A stretch of DNA of 64,000 nt from Blattamonas nauphoetae. Lineage: Eukaryota; Preaxostyla; Oxymonadida. A model generated the notes under the pieces. That model ran no database searches. It had not been told where the DNA came from and saw nothing but the letters and a program-made list of their open reading frames with translations. Within the stretch, counting starts at the first letter, position 1, and the number at the start of each line of letters is the position of its first letter. Below, one piece after another: positions 42,263 to 53,014 of the stretch. The stretch spans positions 62,001 through 126,000 of the forward strand of contig JARBJD010000170.1 of the NCBI GenBank assembly GCA_033064195.1, read 5' to 3'. The position numbers and the translations under genes were made by a program.

Positions 42263-44510
42263 ATGACGACACTCTCCTCAATTCTGCCTGAACTTCAGTC
42301 GTTGGAATTGGGAGTCAAGCAGAATATTACAGTCTTGCTGACTGGACTGCAGAGTCCAGATGATGGGGACGCCTGCGATGCCTCCAATGCACTCGTTCAC
42401 CTTTTGTCCCGTTTGTTCCTCTCCTCCTCCATTTGGTTCAGATGCCCCTCTCCGGCCGATCCTGGCATCGGGTGTGGTTGGCACAAATGGTCTGTCGATC
42501 TTGAAGCGAGTTCTGGTGAATTCAACGAACACGACGGTGAAAGTTTGGTTCTTCATTGCTTTATCTTCCCTACCCCTCTGAAAGCACAACACCATTCGAA
42601 TCCTGTCATCGTTTAGTGTGATTTTTCTTTTGAGAGGATGATTTTGCAGTGTCATGTTCCGACGAAATTGTGAAATCGATTGTGAAGGCCGACCTCATCT
42701 ACCCGCTGACTCCATTCCTCTCAACGAACCTCACAGATATCGCATTTAATGTGTGCTGTGACTTTTCGATTAGTTTTCAGACATGGCGGATCTTGGAAGT
42801 GTGTGCGCATCGATTGAGTGAAGTCCACTTTCAATTGATCGGGAACGGGATTCTGAACACGGCCAACCAAACGATTCTTGACATTCAGAAACGTTGCGAC
42901 GCACTCAGTCAGGTCGATACAACCTCCGCACAGCAAGAACAAGACGACTGGAGCTTGGTTCTCGTGGAAATCCTGGAACTTGTGTCGGCGCTGAATTCAG
43001 GAGACATGCGACAGCTGGTCGGGCAGCAGACGATCGACAGGATGATTGACTTGGTCGGGTTTGGGAATTCGGCCGTCTGCTCGAAAGTTGTTGTGCTCGT
43101 CCACTCGATGCTGGCGTTCTCTCCTCTGCTGCGGGAGAGGTTGTGGGGCTCGACTGTGCAAACGCGAGAGAAGAGGACGGGGAGTGCAGTGTCGATGAGT
43201 GGGACAGCGTGTCTGCAAACACTGGCGGAAGAATCGGCATCCCGTCTGAAAGAAGTCTGGGCCGAAATCTCGACGGTTGCGATGCTGCGAATGCGGCGAT
43301 GTTTGATGAGAAGGACAGAAGGAGGGCAAGAGGCGGATTGGACGGACGGGGAAGAGCGGATGTTGGAGGAGTTGATGAAGGAGAGCGAACGACGTGGAGT
43401 GATTCTGGACTTCTCGCTGCAGATCATTGTGCTACTTTTGAGTTCGGGAGACCACGTGAAAGTCTGTGATTTTGAGATATTCACTTTCTTTTTGGGTTTT
43501 AGAGTTTATATTCGAATGGATTCGTGCGCCAACTTTTTGGGATGGTTGATTCGTTGGTTGTGATCTTCAAGTCGAATGCGATTGCAATCGGGATGGAAGG
43601 AGCTTCTGATGTTGTGTCCGACTTGTTTACAACCGATTCTGCTCCCACAATGGCCAGCCCAGCGACGGACAGGAACGACTCGCCCAAACTGTCCCGCTCT
43701 GCACTGAATGCACTCCGACCGCTCGTGCAGCCTCAAAACACGCCGACCCTTCCTTCGCTGGACGAAGTGATGGCGTTCGTCCGCTCTGAGCAGGAAGACG
43801 CGTCGTCGCCCAACCTTTTCTCGTCCCTCGCTCTGTCGCCCACAACCCGCTTCAAATCGACGATCGCGGCGAGCTGTGGGACATTTGCAGAATCGTCGGC
43901 GTTTCTTCTGTGCGAGCTGTGCGGGGAAGGGCAGGCAGGGCTGGACGAGCTGATCCGTGTTGGTCGCTCGTCATCTGCGTCGCTTGCGGACTTCGTTGGT
44001 TTTGTGGTGGATCTGTGCCTTGTGTCGCAGCGAGGGGCAGAGAGGAAGGTGCTTGAGCTGCTGGGAAGGGTGGGGGAGAGTGAGAGGAGAGTGGACTCGC
44101 TGTGTGGGGAGGGAGTGGTGGAAGGAGTGTGGGGGCTGCTTGAAGCGGGGTCGGTGGGGAAGGAGGAAGAGGCGAGTGTATGGCTTGTGGGGCTGTGTGA
44201 GAGGTGGAGGGAGGGCGGAGAGAGGAAGGAAGGGAAGGAGAGGGAGGAGTTTGTGGGGATGCTGCGAAGGGCAGGGATGGAGGAGTGGCTGGAGGGGATG
44301 CGGGAGAGCGAGTGGAGAGAGCGAGCAGAGGCCGTGTTGGGATGGGTGAGGAGTGTGGAAGGGAAGGAAGAGCCACAGAGTGAGGAGAGAGGTGCTGAGG
44401 GAGCAGAGGGGGAGCAAAGCGAAAATGGGGAGAAAGGAGAACACTCTGGAGGAGACGGACTTATTCTCGAACAGCCAGATACGACAGCGAAGGATGGGAC
44501 GGAGCTGTGA
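42263..44510 (+). CDS. Multi-exon ARM-like protein with acidic tail
   Basis: Exon 1 starts at ATG 42263 (MTTLSSILPELQSLELGV). A middle frame (42650-43461) follows an ATTTTGCAG acceptor and contains IVKSIVKADLIYPLTPFL, then leucine-rich helices. A 41-nt intron, 43462-43502, starts GTCTGTG and ends TTTTAG; splicing joins GDHVK to SLYSNGFVRQLFGMVDSLVV in frame. The last exon runs to the TGA at 44510 and ends in a Glu/Arg/Gly-rich, low-complexity acidic tail. The first intron is uncertain; GTTTGT at 42411 to the AG at 42649 keeps frame and is my best guess. The product is about 655 residues. The KADLI motif and helical pattern point to a distant relative of the neighbouring ARM-like family. No catalytic motif is seen. 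The intron-bearing, single-copy nature contrasts with the repetitive surroundings. Confidence 0.7.
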
Positions 44511-44754
44511 TGCATGTCCGCTGTGGATGGGACTTGGTGAACAGTCTTCGTGTGCTGTCCGCCATGTTGGGGAATTCTTGTTTCCAACGACTTGTTTTAC
44601 TTTTTTGAGTTCCTCAACGAAAGCTTGAACACAGAATCCAACAAAGGGACCGCAATGGTTCAGACAACATGAAACATCGGCCAGCAAAACATCCTCTTGA
44701 TTTTTTTTTTCTTTTTTCTCATTCATTTCACTCTCTTTGCTTCATCAGTTCATC

Positions 44755-44765
44755 TGACCCATAAC
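44755..44765 (+). promoter_or_regulatory. TGACCCATAAC element upstream of ARM-like copy G
   Basis: Exact plus-strand copy, 28 nt before the ATG at 44793. It is preceded by a T-rich run (44700-44720). Confidence 0.6.
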
Positions 44766-44792
44766 GAGTCATTCGAGGCCAGATCGGAAAGA

Positions 44793-45866
44793 ATGACAGC
44801 TTTAAACACGAATATATCCTCCTACCCTGATTCTCCTTGCTCTGGTATCTCTTTATCCAGCTTTTCATATTCTCCAGACTGTTCAGCTTTCCTGAATTGG
44901 AGCGAAGAAAACCTTGAAACTGTGCATGAAAAGGCCGTTGTTCTTCGGTCTCTCGTAGCCACTGTGAAGTTACAGCCTGCACTTGATGACCCTCTGGAAG
45001 CGAAAGCGGTGAAGTTTCTCGAAACTGTGGTTCCGAATGATCAATCATTAGCCGAGGCTTTTCTCAACAACCCTGCATCTAGCTCTGATGAATCTTTGAC
45101 AGAATTCATACAGTCAGTTTTGGTACTTGTTTCTTCACCCTATCAATCAATCATTAACGCTGCTGTGGTGATATTCACTTCTCAGAACAGGTTCTGTTTC
45201 CCACCCGACCGTCTTGCTCTCATCAAAGCTGATCTGATCCCTCAACTTCTCATCATTCTCGATCCGCAGTCTGTTTCATATGCAGGAATGCTCGATATCC
45301 ACACCTGTCTCATTTTAAACATCTCCGAGTCTGTCTGGCTCGCAACTCCATCTGGTCTCAAACATCTCGGAATTGAAGATCACGATGAACAACAACCTAT
45401 TCACGAGACGGTTCTAAAGCAAGTTCTGATCCCATCGGAACAGTATATTTACCATTTATGCGTGAACCGCTTTTCGATCGTCGATGGGAAGCAATCAGAG
45501 ACTTTTCTCGGTCTCCTCGCCCGACTCCTCGCAATATCTCCGTATTATCAACCGAAAATGGAATTTGTTCTTCACATGCCAGTCTTTCTCACGATTCCAA
45601 GTTGTCTCACATTCTTCGAAAATGATCACGCAATCTGGTATTTTCTGTACACAATGAACCAGACCCAGCTGGAATGGAACAGAACAAAGGGAACCCAGCA
45701 ACAGATCTGGCAGACTGTGCACCGAATGTTGAGAATGGAGGGCTTCGAAGATGTGATCGAGGAAAAGCTGCAAAACGACCAAAACGGATCCAACGTAAGA
45801 TGGCTTGTTGCATTTTCGATCAGATGGAACAACCAGCAGGGCACGAACCTTCCGCGACTTTTTTAG
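44793..45866 (+). CDS. ARM-like helical-repeat family protein, copy G
   Basis: This is the only intact copy on the plus strand in the cluster. The start is ATG 44793 (MTALNTNISSYPDSPCSG), the conserved family position, although the frame is open further upstream. 357 codons, with CSAFLNWSEENLETVHEK, VLRSLVATVKLQPALDDPLEAKAVKFL, KADLIPQLLIILDPQSVSYAGML, SEQYIYHLCVNRFSIVDGKQ, MEFVLHMPVFLTIPSCLTFFE and RMLRMEGFEDVIEEKLQND...GTNLPRLF. The 33-nt GTATCT...CTCCAG segment is at 44845-44877. It is predicted helical and soluble. Its inverted orientation with flanking inverted ~180-bp repeat (45898-46072) suggests that a block inversion moved it. Confidence 0.82.
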   Translation: MTALNTNISSYPDSPCSGISLSSFSYSPDCSAFLNWSEENLETVHEKAVVLRSLVATVKLQPALDDPLEAKAVKFLETVVPNDQSLAEAFLNNPASSSDESLTEFIQSVLVLVSSPYQSIINAAVVIFTSQNRFCFPPDRLALIKADLIPQLLIILDPQSVSYAGMLDIHTCLILNISESVWLATPSGLKHLGIEDHDEQQPIHETVLKQVLIPSEQYIYHLCVNRFSIVDGKQSETFLGLLARLLAISPYYQPKMEFVLHMPVFLTIPSCLTFFENDHAIWYFLYTMNQTQLEWNRTKGTQQQIWQTVHRMLRMEGFEDVIEEKLQNDQNGSNVRWLVAFSIRWNNQQGTNLPRLF

Positions 45867-45897
45867 AAACAGGCAGAAATTAACAGACACAAACCGA

Positions 45898-46072
45898 ACA
45901 ACACCCTTCGCTCTCCACACTCAACCATCACTCTCCACTCTTCCTTGTTTCTGCAGCTTTTAACACCACTCTCTCGCTCTCTCGCTCTGTTGTGTTTTGA
46001 TTTGAAGAGTGATTGACGAATGACGAAGGATTGTCGAGCTGATGTGGAACTGACTCGAACACTCTCCACCAC
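45898..46072. repeat. ~180-bp dispersed repeat, copy 3 (inverted)
   Basis: Reverse complement of the 24345-24530 and 24946-25112 repeats, with the CTCTCGCTCTCTCGCTC tract and GATTTGAAGAGTGATTGACG visible. It starts ~30 bp after the stop of ARM-like copy G. From here to 46435 I see only short frames, among them MNDTKSIDVTRISPEL at 46176, which I cannot assign. Confidence 0.75.
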
Positions 46073-46435
46073 ACTCGACACACACTCTGATCTTCTTTTT
46101 CATCGTTGGATTGTGAATTTTCTTTTTTGTGGGTATCGTCTGTCTGGCGCTTGGCAAGGCGGATTGGTGTGGGAATGAACGACACCAAATCTATCGATGT
46201 CACTCGCATCTCACCCGAACTCCGTTTGAGTGCATTCTCCTCATCGCCCTCGACCATCTGCAGATGCTTCCAAGTCATTCACATTCGTCATCCCGAGACT
46301 CTTAAGCTCGTGCAAATTGATGGCCATTCTTGATCCCTGCTCCGTCGCCAAACACCCTCCAACTTTCATCTGGCTCTCCCCTTCACCACACTCGGTGTTG
46401 CACGTGCTGGTGGCTGTTCGTTCGAAGCACAAGCA

Positions 46436-47943
46436 ATGCTCGCTTCGACTGTCTTCCTTGTTCCCTTTCTTTCGCTCGTCGTCGAATCCTTCACCCTTCC
46501 CTCCTTTCTTCCTTCGTCGCCAAACAACATGCCGTCAGTGAAAGAACAATTGGAGCTGGCTGGGTGCATCTGCCTCCCTCTCCACTCGCTCCTCCACAAG
46601 GAAGCACGCACACGCTCACCAATCTTCGTCTCGTTCGATTCTGTCCCCATTTCTGATTTCTGCGCAGATTCTTCGGAAAGTGGGGGACGAGGAAGGAAGA
46701 ATGGAGCGGTTCGGATGATCGTATCGCTGTTCTCGTCTCTGTCGTTGTCTGAACGGACATCGCTGTATTTAGCAGGAGGGAAGAAGAATGGAAAGAGGGG
46801 AAATGGATGGAATCAGAAAAGGAGAGAGATGGACGAGAAGCGGAAGGGATTGGAAGCGAAAAAGTTGGAAGAAGAGAGGTTGAGGAACAAGCGACGAGAG
46901 GACGAAGAACGACGAGGGAAGGAAGAAGAAGAGATGCGAAAGAAGCGAAGAGAAGACATGAGAAATAATCGAGAAGAAATGGTGTGCAGCAGACGAACGT
47001 TGAAGGTGAGAGGAAGACGAAAAAGTGCGAAGGAACTCGAAGTGGTCGGATGCTGGACAAGCAGCACCGGGGCGACTGACATCGGTGTCGGGGAGGGAAG
47101 GAAAAAAAGTGAGAAGGAAAGTCGGGAGGCGGAAGCGGCGAAGAGGAGGCAGTCCAATTCTCCCCTCCCGCACATCTCTCTGCCCGTCTCCGCCACGGCC
47201 GACGAAGCACGGCCTCGCTTTTCGTCGCTCTCGTCGACGACTCCGCAATTTGTCGTCACTCCCTCTGTCCCCTCCCACTTCCCCAAAACCAACCACAACG
47301 GCGCTCGAGGGAAGGACGAGATTGCTGTTCTGTCGCTTCAGTCGAACCAGCACAAGCCAACACCGCGGCGTGCACAGACAGACAGAACACTGACACTGCC
47401 GACCTCGCCACTCGTCACGTCGTCTCCGCAATCGCCGCCATTCTCGTCGAACACACACGCGTCGGCATCGTCGCCTTCGCTCACTCCATCCGTCGGTGAT
47501 GTGTCGTCGCTCCACGCACAGCTGTCGAAACTGCAGTTTTTGTCGAGTCACCATCAGCAGACGATCACAGCGCTGGAGAAAGTGAAGAGATACGCCCAGA
47601 CATTGAATCAGTTTCGAAAGGAGTGATGGAAGTCACCAAGCGTGTCGTGTTGGAGCTGAAGCGAGTGAAGGCTCGGCTGTCGACGGCGCGAGAGTAGAGC
47701 ATCGCATTGGCACAGGCAGTGAAGAGTGGGGACGGGACGAAGGTGGACCGAGTTGTGTCGAAGGCGCATGAGATGGAGGACAGGGCTCGAAAGGCGGAGG
47801 AAGAGATGAGGCTGAGAGAGGCAGTGTGGAACGACGAGATGGAGGCTCTTCACTTTCCTCCTGAAGAGCCAGAAGATCCGACACAACAAGAAACAGAGGA
47901 TCCCCAAACAAGAAAGCCACGCCGCAAAAAGTGCGTGCACTGC
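46436..47943 (+). pseudogene. Coiled-coil protein gene with broken 3' part
   Basis: A frame from ATG 46436 encodes 396 residues: a hydrophobic start, then an Arg/Lys/Glu-rich helical stretch (KRREMDEKRKGLEAKKLEEERLR..., ~110-190), a Ser/Pro-rich linker and a coiled-coil segment (LHAQLSKLQFLSSHHQQTITALEKVKRYAQTL). It ends at a TGA overlapping an ATG (GTGATGG, ~47623-47629). The next frame continues the coiled coil (EVTKRVVLELKRVKARLSTARE) but meets TAG at 47695, after which the same frame is open to 47943 (KVDRVVSKAHEMEDRARKAEEEMRLRE) and ends CVHC. Continuity of the heptad-rich sequence across both interruptions suggests one ancestral protein with a frameshift and a nonsense codon. Confidence 0.6.
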
Positions 47944-48236
47944 TGATCTTGCTGACATCATGTCCCCAACCGCTGCCTCTCGCGCTCATCGTGGTCGTCC
48001 ACCCGAAGACACTGCTTGCGAACATGTGGGTGAGAGGAAGGGACAGTGACACGCCTGTTCATACCACTCCTTCTCGACTCAAGCTGATTGGCATGGATTG
48101 ACACGCAGAACAAGAATGAGAGTATCTGCATCGCCTGCTTTAGACGATTGTGAACCTTATTGTGTTCGCTGGATCTGAGCTCCTTCTTGCGAAGTGCGAT
48201 GTTCGTCGAAGAAGCAAGTCTTTGCTCACACATCTT

Positions 48237-50614
48237 CTCGTTGATGGGAGTGATCTCGAATCATTCAAAGAGAACGTTTTGTTGACTGGCCCAACTCGTT
48301 GATGGGAGTGATCTCGAATCATTCAAAGAGAACGTTTTGTTGACTGGCCCAACTCGTTGATGGGAGTGATCTCGAATCATTCAAAGAGAACGTTTTGTTG
48401 ACTGGCCCAACTCGTTGATGGGAGTGATCTCGAATCATTCAAAGAGAACGTTTTGTTGACTGGCCCAACTCGTTGATGGGAGTGATCTCGAATCATTCAA
48501 AGAGAACGTTTTGTTGACTGGCCCAACTCGTTGATGGGAGTGATCTCGAATCATTCAAAGAGAACGTTTTGTTGACTGGCCCAACTCGTTGATGGGAGTG
48601 ATCTCGAATCATTCAAAGAGAACGTTTTGTTGACTGGCCCAACTCGTTGATGGGAGTGATCTCGAATCATTCAAAGAGAACGTTTTGTTGACTGGCCCAA
48701 CTCGTTGATGGGAGTGATCTCGAATCATTCAAAGAGAACGTTTTGTTGACTGGCCCAACTCGTTGATGGGAGTGATCTCGAATCATTCAAAGAGAACGTT
48801 TTGTTGACTGGCCCAACTCGTTGATGGGAGTGATCTCGAATCATTCAAAGAGAACGTTTTGTTGACTGGCCCAACTCGTTGATGGGAGTGATCTCGAATC
48901 ATTCAAAGAGAACGTTTTGTTGACTGGCCCAACTCGTTGATGGGAGTGATCTCGAATCATTCAAAGAGAACGTTTTGTTGACTGGCCCAACTCGTTGATG
49001 GGAGTGATCTCGAATCATTCAAAGAGAACGTTTTGTTGACTGGCCCAACTCGTTGATGGGAGTGATCTCGAATCATTCAAAGAGAACGTTTTGTTGACTG
49101 GCCCAACTCGTTGATGGGAGTGATCTCGAATCATTCAAAGAGAACGTTTTGTTGACTGGCCCAACTCGTTGATGGGAGTGATCTCGAATCATTCAAAGAG
49201 AACGTTTTGTTGACTGGCCCAACTCGTTGATGGGAGTGATCTCGAATCATTCAAAGAGAACGTTTTGTTGACTGGCCCAACTCGTTGATGGGAGTGATCT
49301 CGAATCATTCAAAGAGAACGTTTTGTTGACTGGCCCAACTCGTTGATGGGAGTGATCTCGAATCATTCAAAGAGAACGTTTTGTTGACTGGCCCAACTCG
49401 TTGATGGGAGTGATCTCGAATCATTCAAAGAGAACGTTTTGTTGACTGGCCCAACTCGTTGATGGGAGTGATCTCGAATCATTCAAAGAGAACGTTTTGT
49501 TGACTGGCCCAACTCGTTGATGGGAGTGATCTCGAATCATTCAAAGAGAACGTTTTGTTGACTGGCCCAACTCGTTGATGGGAGTGATCTCGAATCATTC
49601 AAAGAGAACGTTTTGTTGACTGGCCCAACTCGTTGATGGGAGTGATCTCGAATCATTCAAAGAGAACGTTTTGTTGACTGGCCCAACTCGTTGATGGGAG
49701 TGATCTCGAATCATTCAAAGAGAACGTTTTGTTGACTGGCCCAACTCGTTGATGGGAGTGATCTCGAATCATTCAAAGAGAACGTTTTGTTGACTGGCCC
49801 AACTCGTTGATGGGAGTGATCTCGAATCATTCAAAGAGAACGTTTTGTTGACTGGCCCAACTCGTTGATGGGAGTGATCTCGAATCATTCAAAGAGAACG
49901 TTTTGTTGACTGGCCCAACTCGTTGATGGGAGTGATCTCGAATCATTCAAAGAGAACGTTTTGTTGACTGGCCCAACTCGTTGATGGGAGTGATCTCGAA
50001 TCATTCAAAGAGAACGTTTTGTTGACTGGCCCAACTCGTTGATGGGAGTGATCTCGAATCATTCAAAGAGAACGTTTTGTTGACTGGCCCAACTCGTTGA
50101 TGGGAGTGATCTCGAATCATTCAAAGAGAACGTTTTGTTGACTGGCCCAACTCGTTGATGGGAGTGATCTCGAATCATTCAAAGAGAACGTTTTGTTGAC
50201 TGGCCCAACTCGTTGATGGGAGTGATCTCGAATCATTCAAAGAGAACGTTTTGTTGACTGGCCCAACTCGTTGATGGGAGTGATCTCGAATCATTCAAAG
50301 AGAACGTTTTGTTGACTGGCCCAACTCGTTGATGGGAGTGATCTCGAATCATTCAAAGAGAACGTTTTGTTGACTGGCCCAACTCGTTGATGGGAGTGAT
50401 CTCGAATCATTCAAAGAGAACGTTTTGTTGACTGGCCCAACTCGTTGATGGGAGTGATCTCGAATCATTCAAAGAGAACGTTTTGTTGACTGGCCCAACT
50501 CGTTGATGGGAGTGATCTCGAATCATTCAAAGAGAACGTTTTGTTGACTGGCCCAACTCGTTGATGGGAGTGATCTCGAATCATTCAAAGAGAACGTTTT
50601 GTTGACTGGCCCAA
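48237..50614. repeat. 58-bp satellite, 41 uniform copies
   Basis: The unit starts CTCGTTGATGGGAGTGATCT and continues through CGAATCATTCAAAGAGAACG and TTTTGTTGACTGGCCCAA. 2,378 bp divide exactly into 41 units of 58 bp, and I see no substitution between units. The length is not a multiple of three and no long frame crosses it, so it is not a coding repeat. The only change is at the right edge, where the last unit runs into ACTTTGGGTGACACAC. Such uniformity means very recent expansion or strong homogenisation. Confidence 0.97.
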
Positions 50615-51136
50615 CTTTGGGTGACACACATCATCGCGAATGGTGTGCTGTTTCACGAGGAAAGATGGTGTGTTGAAGTTGGGTGTCGTGCAAAGCACCG
50701 ACGGATTGAATCTCACCCCAGTTCACGTAAGTCGAGTCAGGAACAAAGAAACAAAAGCCAAACCGTCAGTTGAAGCAACAGCACGAAACTTCTTCAAGGT
50801 TTGTAGATGCGCTGAATGTCATTTCTCGAATCAGGCTCACCTCAAGGTGAGTGGGAGCGTGATCTCGAGAACAAATGATGGATTGAACTCCGAAAGAAAC
50901 AAAATGACAATCGTCGACATGACGATTAGCCCATCCACTGCACTCTCCACTGGCTGTTTGTTCTGTCCGGAATCGTCTCCAAAAGTTCGGAAATTGGGAG
51001 CAGAGCAAAGATGATGACTTCAATCGGTTTGTCGATGACAGAGCAGTCTGGACTTGGGGTGGACGATTGGCGGACAACATTGCCAACGCCAGTGCGAACG
51101 ATGACACAATAGATGACATAGTTCGCTCTGGCGAAC

Positions 51137-51523
51137 GGGCCAAGGATCACACTGACCCCGCAGCGAGACGGAACGGTTGTGGACGAGCGTCTGGAAGCTG
51201 AGATTGAGAAGATGGGTGAGATGATGGGACAGACAGGATTCTTCCAGACAGGACAACTTGTGTCCGCGACCGACCTGATTCAGAGGCTGCTGGAAGTGGA
51301 TGTGGTGTCGGGACAGCCGCATGCGGAGTGGACTGTTTTGAACAGCAACAACGAGAAGGGTCTTGTTGTTAATCAGCTGGTTTGGATCGAGATCAAGCGC
51401 GACGTGACGATTCAGAGTTTCTGGTGGACTCGAGTGATTGAGATCCAATTGGGCGTGCTGAACCGCTCGGAGGAGTCTTTTCTGTTGTCGCTGAATGCTG
51501 AAGGGTCGCCCTCGCATGTTTGA
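51137..51523 (+). pseudogene. Unidentified gene fragment
   Basis: The frame open after a TAG at ~51117 reads ITLTPQRDGTVVDERLEAEIEKMGEMM, then TGQLVSATDLIQRLLEVDVVSGQPHAEWTVLNSNNEKGLVVNQLVWIEIKRDVTIQSFWW and ends SEESFLLSLNAEGSPSHV. The composition is convincingly protein-like, but the first ATG comes only at ~51212. Upstream to 50640, short frames in all phases are broken. I do not recognise the family. It is probably the 3' end of a gene cut off by expansion of the adjacent satellite or by another rearrangement. Confidence 0.45.
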
Positions 51524-51656
51524 GATGCATCGCTTTTGGAGTATGTGTTGGATGTCTGCTCAACTTGAAACTGCGGCAAGTTCAAGTACAGTCTTGATTT
51601 GTCTTGATTTCTCGTCAATTTCAATACAATCTCTTTGTTTCAAAAGCTTGTTGTAT

Positions 51657-51667
51657 TGACCCATAAC
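51657..51667 (+). promoter_or_regulatory. TGACCCATAAC element upstream of ARM-like copy H
   Basis: Exact plus-strand copy of the family element, 28 nt before the ATG at 51695. Confidence 0.6.
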
Positions 51668-51694
51668 TGGTGTTTCTTCTCAGAATCTGAAAGA

Positions 51695-52735
51695 ATGAGT
51701 GCTTTCGACACGAATACATCCTCAACAACTGATTTTGTTTGCGATGGTATCTCTTCAGACTACTTGTCACATTTTCCAGATTGTTCTCCTTTCTTGAATT
51801 AGGATGAAGAACGATTTGACTCTGAACAAGAAAGAGCAGTTGTATTTCGATCTCTCGTTGCCACAGTGAAGTTGCAGCCTGCACTTAATGCCTCCCTGGA
51901 AGCGAAAGTCGTGAAATTTCTGGAATTTGTGCGTCCACGAACTCAAACGTCTGATGATGAATATTTGAACAACTTCATACAATCCATTGTGGTGCTCCTT
52001 TCCTCGCCCAGTCAGGTCATAATCAACGCATTAATGAAGATGCTCAACACTCTCTACATTTGGTGTTCAGTTGACAACCTTCTTCTCCTTGTCAAAGCTG
52101 ATCTGATCACTCAAATCATCCTCACTCTCAATCCATTGACTTTTTCTTTCACAGAAGCAGCCGATATCCACATAAATCTCATGGAAAGCATCAACTGGAC
52201 TGTCTGGCTCATAACTCCGGATGGACTCTCACGACTCCGAATTCAAAATCACGATGGAAGACAAGCTGTGTACGAGACAGTTTTCAAGCAAGTTTTGACT
52301 CTATCAGAGAAGTATATCTGGCATTTGTGCGTGAACCGCATTTCGATGGCCGATGATAAGTTTTCATATTTTTTGACTAGTGTTCTCGCCCGACTCCTCG
52401 AAGTATGTCCATACCATCAACCGACAATGGAATTTGTTCTTCATATGCCAGTCATTCTCACGCTTACAAGTTGTCTCACGTTCTTCGAAGATGATGAGTC
52501 AATCTGGAGCTTTCTGTCTTATATGGCCAGTACCCAACGGGAATTGAACGTAAAAGGCGGAGAAGTGCGAGAGATGGGGAAGACAATGCATCGGATGTTG
52601 AGAATGGAGGGCATCGAAGATGCGATTGAAGAAAAGCTGCGAAACAACAGCAAAGAATTGAGAGGAGGATGGATTATTGAAAATTCGATCAGATGGAACA
52701 ACTTGCACGGCATGAACCTCTCACAACAGGAATAG
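51695..52735 (+). pseudogene. ARM-like family copy H, single nonsense codon
   Basis: From ATG 51695 (MSAFDTNTSSTTDFVCDG) the frame follows the family closely. At 51800-51802 the strictly conserved Trp of CSPFLNW is TAG. Past it the frame is open to the normal end (MNLSQQE, stop at 52735), apart from a short deletion after SDDEYLNNF. The 33-nt GTATCT...TTCCAG segment is at 51747-51779. The first ATG after the stop is at 51866 (KLQPALNASLEAKVVKFL...), so an N-terminally shortened product of 289 residues is conceivable. I regard it as a recently inactivated copy. Confidence 0.78.
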
Positions 52736-52789
52736 AAACAAGCAAGAACCAGCGAATCTTTCGATCTGTTTCTGGCTTCCTTTAGTCAA

Positions 52790-52890
52790 CAAATCCTGTT
52801 TGTGTGTGATCTTTGCCGGCTCTGGCATCACTTCATGGTTTCACGGACTGAACGAGTCGGATTCTCCCCTAGTCTCCCTCCATGGGAACT
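52790..52890 (+). promoter_or_regulatory. Conserved 3'-flank block of the ARM-like family
   Basis: About 60 bp after the stop, CTGTTTGTGTGTGATC, then CTCTGGCATCA and GAGTCGGATTCTCCC are shared with the downstream flanks of other copies in their own orientation: 22727-22775, 26980-27065, 29905-29990 and 38055-38110. This conservation outside coding sequence suggests a 3'-UTR, cleavage or termination element, or simply a duplication unit that extends past the gene. Confidence 0.55.
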
Positions 52891-53014
52891 AAACAGTCAG
52901 CAACATCGAGGAAAGTTCGAATCCACGATGGTCTATATCCCTTGTCTTATTTATCAAATCATTTGTTCACTTGACTATTTGTTACTGTTTTGTAGTCGGT
53001 AGGTTTCATCAACT

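Noticed and set aside
43852-44587. Long minus-strand Ser/Pro/His-rich frames
   Set aside because: They are antisense to the well-supported last exon of the ARM-like gene and owe their length to its biased codon use.
48237-50614. CRISPR-like regular array
   Set aside because: The units are contiguous 58-mers with no variable spacers, and the genome is eukaryotic; it is a plain satellite.
30566-51802. Alternative genetic code (TAG as Gln, as in some oxymonads)
   Set aside because: The in-frame TAGs replace conserved Trp, not Gln, and TAG, TGA and TAA all serve as normal terminators of long frames here.
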